DNA of 25,309 nt. Origin: SVEL01 sp045125245. Lineage in GTDB: Bacteria; Bacillota; Clostridia; Lachnospirales; Lachnospiraceae. Made by a program: the position numbers and the translations under genes. Shown here in pieces: positions 6,438 through 13,177 of this stretch. The stretch's first letter is position 1. Each line of letters opens with the position of its first letter. Under the pieces are notes generated by a model, which searched no databases, was not told where the DNA came from, and saw only the letters and a program-made list of their open reading frames with translations. The stretch lies in NCBI GenBank assembly GCA_045125245.1, contig JBGVNF010000058.1, positions 1-25,309 of the forward strand. The letters are read 5' to 3'.

Positions 6438-7905
6438 AATTAATCCAATGTTACTTATAGATTTTTACAAGGCGGTTCATGCTGAGATGTTGCCAAAGGA
6501 TATTACAAAATCAGTATCGTATTTTACTCCACGAATGAGTAGAGTTAAGATGTGGGATAAGGTGGTAATGTTCGGTCTTCAGGGCTTTATTAAAACATAT
6601 CTTATAGATTATTTTAATGAGAACTTCTTTGAGAGACCTTTTGAAGAGGTTATGGGAGAATACAGTCGTATAATGGATGCTGCTTTAGGTAAGGATGCCT
6701 ATAAGCTTGAAAAAATAGAGAAGCTTCATAAGCTTGGATATCTTCCTATAGAAGTGATATCTCTTCCAGAAGGTGCAAGAGTGCCAATGCAGGTGCCTAT
6801 GTTTGGTATTACAAATACTCACGAAGAATTTGCGTGGTTGCCACAGTCATTAGAGAGTCTTATTTCAGCAGAGAGTTGGCATCCAATGCTTGCAGCTACA
6901 GTAGGAGCAACTTATAGAGATATTGTAAATAAATATTACGAGCTTACATGTGATGATAATATTCCTAAGGCAAAGGCTCTTGGAGCATTTGACTTTAGAG
7001 GTGAGGAGTGTACAGAATCGGCTATTAAGGCAGGTGCAGGCTGGTGTCTATCATTCTTAAATACAGCGACAGTGCCTACGATTCCGTACTTAGAGCAGTA
7101 TTATAACTGTGATTGTACAAAGGAACCTGTAGCATTTGGAAGTCCTAGTACAGAGCATTCTGTAATGTGTTCAAACTATGCCATTGATGGGGATGAGATT
7201 ACACTTATCAGAAGACTTCTGAAAGAAATTTATCCAAATACAAGTTTTTCAGCGGTGCTTGATTCTTATGACTATTGGAATATAATAGACAATGTATTGC
7301 CACAGCTTAGGGATGAGATAATGGGTCACAATGGATGTATGCTTATGAGAGGTGATTCTGGTGACTGTGTAGAGGTAGTTACTAAGACAGTATTTAAGCT
7401 TTGGGAGACATTTGGAGGAACAGTTAACTCTAAGGGCTACAAGGTATTAGATCCGCATGTAAAGGCTATTTATGGTGATTCTATCACTATTCAAAGATGT
7501 GAGGAAATCTATAAGATTTTAATGGAAAATGGTTTTGCTTGCTCAAATGTAGCATTAGGTGTAGGTTCATTTTCAATGCAATGTGTGGAAGAGGAAGGAA
7601 TACTTAAGCCATTTACTCGTGATACATTTAGTTCATGTATTAAGGCGACTTATTGTGAAATCGCAGGTCAGCCATATCCGATATTTAAGAATCCTAAGGA
7701 TGGCGGATTTAAGAAATCACAGAAGGGTTGTTGTGTTGTAAAATTAGACGAAAATGGTAACTATACATATAAGGATGAATATACTTGGGCTGAGGCTATA
7801 AATGATACAGAAAATCAGTTAGTTACAGTGTTTAAGGATGGCAAGATGGTTAAGGAACAAAGTCTTGCAGAAATTAGAAATATTCTTCATGGAGGTAAGT
7901 TTTAA
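6430..7905 (+). CDS. NAMPT/NAPRT-fold pyridine phosphoribosyltransferase
   Basis: This 491-residue enzyme resembles nicotinamide phosphoribosyltransferase: LLIDFYKAVH near the start, GAFDFRGEECTESA and SPSTEHS (238-244; compare SVPAAEHS with the catalytic His), LDSYD (277-281), the phosphate-binding MRGDSGD (306-312) and the NSKGYKVLDPHVKAIYGD block. Length agrees with human NAMPT (491). At the site of human Asp219, which selects the amide, I align an Ala (FLNTAT), which may favour nicotinate. With PncA upstream and NadE downstream, nicotinate to NaMN is plausible; nicotinamide to NMN is the other option. The frame allows a TTG at 6424, but the ATG at 6430 is chosen because AGAGGTGA (6416-6423) is well spaced from it. 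The nadE ATG overlaps its stop by one base. Confidence 0.85.
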   Translation: MSRINPMLLIDFYKAVHAEMLPKDITKSVSYFTPRMSRVKMWDKVVMFGLQGFIKTYLIDYFNENFFERPFEEVMGEYSRIMDAALGKDAYKLEKIEKLHKLGYLPIEVISLPEGARVPMQVPMFGITNTHEEFAWLPQSLESLISAESWHPMLAATVGATYRDIVNKYYELTCDDNIPKAKALGAFDFRGEECTESAIKAGAGWCLSFLNTATVPTIPYLEQYYNCDCTKEPVAFGSPSTEHSVMCSNYAIDGDEITLIRRLLKEIYPNTSFSAVLDSYDYWNIIDNVLPQLRDEIMGHNGCMLMRGDSGDCVEVVTKTVFKLWETFGGTVNSKGYKVLDPHVKAIYGDSITIQRCEEIYKILMENGFACSNVALGVGSFSMQCVEEEGILKPFTRDTFSSCIKATYCEIAGQPYPIFKNPKDGGFKKSQKGCCVVKLDENGNYTYKDEYTWAEAINDTENQLVTVFKDGKMVKEQSLAEIRNILHGGKF

Positions 7906-8630
7906 TGTTTGATGCAGTTAAAGTAAAAGATGAATGTGTACAATGGATAAGAGATTTTTTTGAGGAGAATGGTCCTGGATGTAATGCGGTATTGGGTATT
8001 TCAGGTGGAAAGGATAGCTCTATAGCAGCAGCATTATGTGTGGAGGCATTGGGTAAGGACAGAGTAATCGGTGTGCTTATGCCATGTGGTGAGCAGCATG
8101 ATATAGATATGGCGCATATGCTTGTAAATCATCTTGATATAAAGCATTATGTAGTAAATATTAAGGACGCTATAGAAGGACTTAAGGGAAGTATGCCACT
8201 TGAATTATCTACACAGAGCTTAACAAATATGCCACCAAGAATTCGTATGACAACACTTTATGCGGTGTCACAGAGCTGTAATGGTCGCGTGGTTAATACA
8301 TGTAATCTTTCTGAGGATTGGGTAGGATATTCTACTAGATACGGCGATGCAGCTGGTGATTTTAGTCCACTTTGTAACCTTACAGTACAGGAAGTAAAGG
8401 AGATTGGACGTCTTCTTAATCTTCCTGATGTGCTAATAGATAAGGTGCCTATCGATGGTTTGTGTGGCAAGACAGATGAGGACAATCTCGGATTTACTTA
8501 TGCAGAGCTTGATAGATATATTAGAACTGGTGAAATTGAGGATATGGCAAAGAAGGAGCGAATTGATACTCTTCATAAGAGAAATTTATTTAAGCTTCAG
8601 TTGATGCCAAGCTTTAAGCCAAGTGTGTAA
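7905..8630 (+). CDS. nadE: NH3-dependent NAD+ synthetase
   Basis: This 241-residue ATP pyrophosphatase converts nicotinate adenine dinucleotide to NAD+. The PP-loop SGGKDSS is at residues 33-39, and later family segments are visible: MPPRIRMTTLYAVSQ, NTCNLSEDWVGYSTRYGDAAGDFSPLCNL with the NLSE and GYxTxYGD motifs, and DGLCGKTDEDNLGFTY. It lacks the N-terminal glutaminase domain, so it would use ammonia. It is translationally coupled to the preceding gene (ATG overlaps the TAA by one base, with GGAGG inside that gene's end). It is the last gene of the NAD operon. No adenylyltransferase (nadD or nadM) is in the operon, so that step must be encoded elsewhere. Confidence 0.95.
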   Translation: MFDAVKVKDECVQWIRDFFEENGPGCNAVLGISGGKDSSIAAALCVEALGKDRVIGVLMPCGEQHDIDMAHMLVNHLDIKHYVVNIKDAIEGLKGSMPLELSTQSLTNMPPRIRMTTLYAVSQSCNGRVVNTCNLSEDWVGYSTRYGDAAGDFSPLCNLTVQEVKEIGRLLNLPDVLIDKVPIDGLCGKTDEDNLGFTYAELDRYIRTGEIEDMAKKERIDTLHKRNLFKLQLMPSFKPSV

Positions 8631-8705
8631 TGATGCTTATAAATTAGTATTAATTTATGAGTTTCTATTCAGGAATTAGAGAAATCTAATGAATGGGTAA
8701 TGTAG

Positions 8706-8749
8706 AAAAGGACAGTTATTAATGAAGATTCATTAGTAACTGTCCTTTT
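8706..8749. terminator. Bidirectional terminator between nadE and the amylase gene
   Basis: A near-perfect 21-bp stem pairs 8706-8726 (AAAAGGACAGTTATTAATGA and one more A) with 8729-8749, with a single G-T wobble. T-runs lie at the 3' end on both strands. It serves the convergent nadE (+) and amylase (-) genes. Confidence 0.9.
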
Positions 8750-8801
8750 GTGTATAATAGCAGTTGTTTTTACAACTACGTTAGTCTATATTCTGTTTAA
8801 A

Positions 8802-10868
8802 TTATTCTATTGTATAAACCTTGTCAGCTATTACTGCAGCACCTGGCTCCATTGCACCATTTGACTGGTTTGAACCATCTGTGAAGATTACTAATGGATT
8901 AATCCACTCTTCTGTAAATGTGTAACAGTATGTACCATCAGCTTCAACTGTCATCTCTACACCTGGCCAAGAGCCATTCATCTTAACTTCACTTGATGAT
9001 GATTCATCATATACATATGCGCATACTCTGTCAGCCCATCCGTCAGGCTTTACAAAGTAAATCTTTGTACCTTCCTTGATTGGATCCTGCTTCTTGAAGA
9101 TGTATGAGATGCAAGTCTTGTTTCCAGCAGCATTTTCACCGCGAAGTGTAACAGTTGTCATCTCTGAGTAATCAAGGTCTTTACCAATTGTGATTGTATC
9201 ACCATTCTTAAATTCTATTTCTTCGCCACCATCGATTGAGTAAGTAGCCTTTGTAGTATTTTGTGCAACTAATTTAACATCAGTAGTGTCGCCGATGAAG
9301 TTACCCTGTGTAGCATCATCTACCTTAACTGTAGCAGGTGCAGATAAATCTACATAGCCTTCATTGTAGAGGATAATAACCTGCTTAGCATCTACCTTAC
9401 CTGTAATCTTGCCGTCTGCAACTGTGTAGCTTCCGCCAGCAACACGGTCAACATATGTACCATTTTCGAGGTTTGTAGCTACATCTAAGTCATAAGAGCT
9501 CTTTGAATTATTGTAAATATAAAGTCCCTTTGTACCTCTTTCGATTAAAAGAACTGCATCTGTTCCTTCTGGATTAAACACATTTTCCTTTAAGCCAACC
9601 ATTGCATTTCTAAATCTGTTAGAAGCAACTACGATTGGATCCTTGTAAAGGTTGTCACCAGCCATACCAATCTTGTTAAATGTTCCCCACATATTTGCGG
9701 AAGTAGCACCGTATGGTCTAGCAAAGAAAAGTGGTGTACCGATTTCACGAGCTGCGAGTACTGACCAAGCTCTAGCTACTTTATCATTATCAAGTGTTGA
9801 ATATGTCTTATCATCACCTGTGTAGTTGTCGTGTGACTCTATCCATGTTACTACGTTTGGAGTAGCTTTACCTATTCTTAAGTTTGTAACTGTGTCAGCT
9901 GAGAGAGCGCTTGTTCCAAAAGCTCCTCTTAAAAACTGTCCGTATGTACTAGCTGTAGTTGCACCGATGACATCGATGTAATCGCTAAGTCTTTCGCCAC
10001 CGTCCTGGAGACATTCACCGTACATAAAGAGCTTATCAGCGTTTGTAACCTCTGTTGTAACTCTTTCCCAGAAGTTGTTTGGGAGAGATGGGTTATCCTG
10101 TGGGTCATCCTTTAAACCAATGTGCTTAGCTGTATCATATCTGAAACCGTCTGCGCCACAAGCGATTACGTCATTTAAGTATTCGATGTAGTAATTCTGG
10201 AAGTCAGGATTTTCTGTATTTACATCATATAAACCACCAACTGCCTGAAGTGTACATTCTGTACGGTCGTTGTAGTTACCGATTGCTGTCATACCGTTTG
10301 AATGGTAAAGCTTATCAAGACCGCCTACTGCATTGATTAAATCTTGACTTATAGCCTCTGTAACCTTTGTTGTGTGGTTTGGAGCTACGTCTACAAGTAC
10401 CTTTATTCCATATTTGTGTGCTGTCTCACACATTACCTTAAATTCATCCTTTGTTCCTAACTGGTAGTTACCAATCTTCCAGTCTGTTGGCTGATAGTGA
10501 TAATACCACTTACCAGAACCGAATAATTCCTTACCAGCATCACCGCCGTCGTAGCAAGCGTTAACTGGTGAAGTCTGAATTGTCGAAAAGCCTGCCATAG
10601 CGATATCTTCCATAGATTCTGTTATAGTCTTAAATGACCATGCAAAACAGTGAAGAATTGTACCGTCTTTTGTATTGTCTCTAAGTCCGTACGCGTTGTC
10701 TGTAGTTGACGCGGATGGATTTTTTGAAGTTTCCTGCTCTGTAGATGTAGTAGAGGCAGTAGTACTATTGTTGCCGTTTTCTTTGTTTGAGTTATCACTA
10801 CATCCGGCAAAAAGTGAAACACTCATCATGGCTGTCATTGCAAGAGCCACCAATTTCTTATTATTCAT
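8802..10868 (-). CDS. GH13 alpha-amylase lipoprotein with CBM26-like starch-binding domain
   Basis: This 688-residue protein is predicted to be a membrane-anchored extracellular enzyme that cleaves alpha-1,4 links in starch. The signal peptide ends in the lipobox-like SLFAG-C23, and a Ser/Thr/Asn-rich linker runs to about residue 58. The GH13 barrel follows, with all four family regions: DVAPNH (160-165), GFRYD with nucleophile D245, GEC with acid E285, and ESHDN with D347. The C-terminus (about 590-688) has IYFVKPDGWADRVCAYVYD, NGSWPG and VIFTDG, typical of CBM26. A linker domain of roughly 80 residues lies between. The start at 10868 is preferred to the upstream ATG at 10901 because GGAGG stands seven bases before it and because it begins a proper signal peptide. 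The gene is monocistronic, with a palindromic operator candidate in its leader. Confidence 0.92.
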   Translation of the reverse strand: MNNKKLVALAMTAMMSVSLFAGCSDNSNKENGNNSTTASTTSTEQETSKNPSASTTDNAYGLRDNTKDGTILHCFAWSFKTITESMEDIAMAGFSTIQTSPVNACYDGGDAGKELFGSGKWYYHYQPTDWKIGNYQLGTKDEFKVMCETAHKYGIKVLVDVAPNHTTKVTEAISQDLINAVGGLDKLYHSNGMTAIGNYNDRTECTLQAVGGLYDVNTENPDFQNYYIEYLNDVIACGADGFRYDTAKHIGLKDDPQDNPSLPNNFWERVTTEVTNADKLFMYGECLQDGGERLSDYIDVIGATTASTYGQFLRGAFGTSALSADTVTNLRIGKATPNVVTWIESHDNYTGDDKTYSTLDNDKVARAWSVLAAREIGTPLFFARPYGATSANMWGTFNKIGMAGDNLYKDPIVVASNRFRNAMVGLKENVFNPEGTDAVLLIERGTKGLYIYNNSKSSYDLDVATNLENGTYVDRVAGGSYTVADGKITGKVDAKQVIILYNEGYVDLSAPATVKVDDATQGNFIGDTTDVKLVAQNTTKATYSIDGGEEIEFKNGDTITIGKDLDYSEMTTVTLRGENAAGNKTCISYIFKKQDPIKEGTKIYFVKPDGWADRVCAYVYDESSSSEVKMNGSWPGVEMTVEADGTYCYTFTEEWINPLVIFTDGSNQSNGAMEPGAAVIADKVYTIE

Positions 10869-10883
10869 TTTAAAACCTCCTCG

Positions 10884-10897
10884 TTGCACATTTGCAA
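10884..10897 (-). promoter_or_regulatory. Palindrome in the amylase leader, candidate LacI-type operator
   Basis: TTGCA-CATT-TGCAA (10884-10897) is a perfect 5-bp inverted repeat with a 4-base centre, and it lies just downstream of a minus-strand TATAAT (10912-10907). A repressor there would block transcription of the amylase gene. Sites with TTGCAA arms are common for LacI-family sugar regulators, although those usually have a central CG. No such regulator is encoded in this window. Confidence 0.45.
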
Positions 10898-10906
10898 GCA
10901 ATGCTG

Positions 10907-10935
10907 ATTATATCATTTTATATTGAATGGGAAAA
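10907..10935 (-). promoter_or_regulatory. Predicted promoter for the amylase gene
   Basis: On the minus strand a perfect TATAAT -10 lies at 10912-10907. The hexamer 17 bases upstream (TTTTCC) is a poor -35, so the promoter may need an activator or be weak without one. Confidence 0.45.
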
Positions 10936-11007
10936 TGCGTTTTTAAAAAGATGAATGAAAATTAACATATTTACGAAAATAATTATATTAAGTGTTGAGT
11001 TATCGTA

Positions 11008-11035
11008 TTGAAAAAATAAAAAATAAGAGTATAAT
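11008..11035 (+). promoter_or_regulatory. Predicted sigma-A promoter for the chemoreceptor gene
   Basis: TTGAAA (11008-11013) and a perfect TATAAT (11030-11035) are 16 bases apart, giving a leader of about 65 nt before the ATG at 11106. It is divergent from the amylase promoter. I see no sigma-28 motility promoter. Confidence 0.7.
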
Positions 11036-11105
11036 ATTAGTTAATGATAGAATTGAGGGTATGACTAGGGCAAAAAAACAGATGACAAAAAGAAAGGAGA
11101 CTAAA

Positions 11106-12824
11106 ATGAAGAAAGGGAAATTTTTAAAATTTAAGGGTATGCTTATAGAAGCAAGACTTAAGAAGGCGTTTAATTATATTATTACACTAGCGTCTATTGG
11201 GTCAATTGTAGGACTTTTATCACTTATAATTGTTGTTGGCAACTTTGAGAGAGCTATGAAAAATTATGCATTGCCACAAGGTGATATCGCATTGTTTATG
11301 AATGAATATGCAGAATCGCGTTCTAATACTCGAGGAATTATAGGATATGAGGATCAGGCGCAGATTGATCTTATGGTATCTAAGCATGATGAAAGAGTGA
11401 AAAAGACATATGAACGTTTGGAAGCTATAGAAAAAACTATGGTGACTAAAGAAGGCAAAGAAGCATACGCTAAGATAAAAGACGCGTTAGAAGCTTATTT
11501 TGCTAAGGAGAAGGAAGTTATAGCATTGGGTGCGACAACAGACCAGGAGCTTTGTCGTAAGGCGCAGGAGATGGCTATAAATGAAATGGCACCTCTTTAT
11601 GAGAAATTAGATGAGGCAACATTACATCTTATGGATATAAATATTGAAAAAGAGCATGAGATGGAAGTTGTATGTGAGATACTTGAAATAGCAGCAGCAG
11701 TTATTATGATTGTATTGATTATAGTAATTATTGTTTTATCAAAGCGTATTGCATATGTTATTTCAAAAGGTATTTCTAAGCCATTGGCAGAGATTCAGGA
11801 TAGATTTAAGACATTTGCTGAAGGCGATATAAAGAGTCCTTTCCCTACATCGGACGAAGAGGATGAGATTGCTGGACTTATGAATTCATCAAACTCTATG
11901 GCAGAGAGATTGCAGACAATTATTTTTGATGTAGAGCGTATGTGTGAAGAGATGAGCAATGGCAATTTCAACGTAAGTTCGGAATGTGTAGAAGTATATT
12001 GTGGAGATTTAGAGAATTTATATGTATCTATTAACAATATGAATATAAATGTAAGCAATGCATTACAGGAAGTTGAAGAAGTATCAAATCAGGTAAATAC
12101 AGGTGCGACAAATCTTGCTGAAGCTGCTCAGAATCTTGCTGAGGGAGCAACAGACCAGGCTGCTTCTATAGAAGAGATGTTGGCAACTATGAATACTGTT
12201 TCAGAGGGATTAAAGTTTACTGCAACTAGCGTAGACGAAGCATACCATCAGGCGCTTAACTGTGCTAATGATGCTCAGATGAGCCATAGAGAAATGGGCA
12301 ACATGGTTGAGTCTATGAATAGAATCAGTGAAACATCAAAGAAGATTGAAAATATTATTGCAGAAATTGAAAGTATTGCAAGTCAGACAAACTTACTTTC
12401 ATTGAATGCGTCTATAGAGGCCGCTAGAGCAGGTGAAGCAGGTCGTGGATTTGCAGTTGTTGCTGATCAGATTCGTGAGCTTGCAGATCAGAGTGCTACA
12501 TCAGCAATTAATACAAGAGAGCTTGTTAACAATACTTTGAGCGAGATTGAGCAAGGAAGTGAAGTTGCTAACAGAACTGCAGATGTGCTTAATGGTGTGG
12601 TAGATGGTATACAAAAGATTGCAGAGACATCTAAGACATTGTCTGAGAATACACAGGTTCAGGCAGAGGCTGTTGAGCAGGCTGATCAGGGTATAGAGAG
12701 AATTTCAGAGGTTGTTCAGTCTAATTCAGCTGCAGCAGAGGAGGCATATGCTACAAGTGAAGAATTGTCAGCACAGGCTATGACAATGCATAACTTGGTT
12801 GCACAGTTTGAGCTAAAAAAATAA
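11106..12824 (+). CDS. Methyl-accepting chemotaxis protein (chemoreceptor)
   Basis: This 572-residue membrane receptor signals to CheA/CheW. A first transmembrane helix at about residues 22-44 is followed by a ~145-residue helical external sensor of four-helix-bundle type, a second helix at about 190-212, then a HAMP domain (213-270; ISKPLAEIQDRFKTFAEGD). The cytoplasmic signalling region is a long coiled coil whose hairpin tip (420-460) is IASQTNLLSLNASIEAAR followed by GEAGRGFAVVADQIRELA. The frame is open back to 10992, but the ATG at 11106 is chosen: AAAGGAG lies ahead of it, and the predicted promoter sits inside the upstream stretch. The ligand is unknown. It ends with its own terminator and has no che neighbours except distant cheX. 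Confidence 0.95.
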   Translation: MKKGKFLKFKGMLIEARLKKAFNYIITLASIGSIVGLLSLIIVVGNFERAMKNYALPQGDIALFMNEYAESRSNTRGIIGYEDQAQIDLMVSKHDERVKKTYERLEAIEKTMVTKEGKEAYAKIKDALEAYFAKEKEVIALGATTDQELCRKAQEMAINEMAPLYEKLDEATLHLMDINIEKEHEMEVVCEILEIAAAVIMIVLIIVIIVLSKRIAYVISKGISKPLAEIQDRFKTFAEGDIKSPFPTSDEEDEIAGLMNSSNSMAERLQTIIFDVERMCEEMSNGNFNVSSECVEVYCGDLENLYVSINNMNINVSNALQEVEEVSNQVNTGATNLAEAAQNLAEGATDQAASIEEMLATMNTVSEGLKFTATSVDEAYHQALNCANDAQMSHREMGNMVESMNRISETSKKIENIIAEIESIASQTNLLSLNASIEAARAGEAGRGFAVVADQIRELADQSATSAINTRELVNNTLSEIEQGSEVANRTADVLNGVVDGIQKIAETSKTLSENTQVQAEAVEQADQGIERISEVVQSNSAAAEEAYATSEELSAQAMTMHNLVAQFELKK

Positions 12825-12857
12825 TTGAGATAGCGGATTTTTAATAGTGATTTATGG

Positions 12858-12909
12858 CAATCGAATGTTTCTATATAGTTACTTATATAGAAATGTTCGG
12901 TTGTTTTTT
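12858..12909 (+). terminator. Terminator after the chemoreceptor gene
   Basis: A 20-bp stem pairs 12858-12877 (CAATCGAATGTTTCTATATA) with 12884-12903, with three G-T wobbles and a 6-nt loop, followed by six T. A structured repeat begins directly at this T-tract. Confidence 0.88.
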
Positions 12910-13064
12910 ATGATATAGGAAAGTTCTCTGAACTTCCTATATCATAAAAACGCTCCGCTAAGGATCGCACTGCGGCGGAGAAGAAGATGTTGCTAAAGCA
13001 ACCCGCCGCAGGCGGAGAATCTCGCAAGCGAGATTCTTTCTTGTTTTATAGGAAAGTTCCATAA
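12904..13064. repeat. Structured repeat element, copy 1
   Basis: Most of the 353-base gap between the chemoreceptor and gdpP is this element. It opens with a palindrome, TATGATATAGGAAAGTTC (12910-12927) with GAACTTCCTATATCATA (12931-12947), then AAAAACGCTCCGCTAAGGAT. A run of short GC-rich hairpins follows: GTTGC/GCAAC (12989-13002), CCGCC/GGCGG (13003-13015) and a 9-bp GAATCTCGC/GCGAGATTC (13017-13036). It ends with a partial repeat of the opening, TATAGGAAAGTTCC (13047-13060). It is much richer in G+C than its surroundings and has no ORF. A second and third copy lie at 17193-17440. Confidence 0.75.
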
Positions 13065-13087
13065 TGAATGGTTAATTGAATTTCCCC

Positions 13088-13116
13088 TTTAATTCTTTTA
13101 CATTTTGTGGTATCCT
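13088..13116 (+). promoter_or_regulatory. Predicted promoter for gdpP-rplI-dnaB
   Basis: TATCCT (13111-13116) is preceded by TGG, an extended -10, with a weak TTTAAT 17 bases upstream. Short inverted repeats follow in the leader (CGGTT/AACCG at about 13124-13144 and CCGG-GAAA-CCGG at 13143-13154). Moderate support only. Confidence 0.45.
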
Positions 13117-13177
13117 ATATAAAGCGGTTTTATATCTTTTAACCGGGAAACCGGAGAAATGATGAAGGGAATAGGTA

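Noticed and set aside
10675..10926. 83-codon plus-strand ORF opposite the amylase signal peptide
   Set aside because: It is antisense to a well-supported gene, has no ribosome-binding site, and its composition mirrors the amylase codons.
10992..11105. 38-codon N-terminal extension of the chemoreceptor
   Set aside because: It overlaps the TTGAAA/TATAAT promoter, is polar and basic with no receptor features, and AAAGGAG lies at the downstream ATG.
12904..13064. CRISPR array or tRNA-like cluster in the GC-rich hairpin region
   Set aside because: The hairpins are different sequences with no regular repeat-spacer spacing, and no tRNA arms can be assembled.
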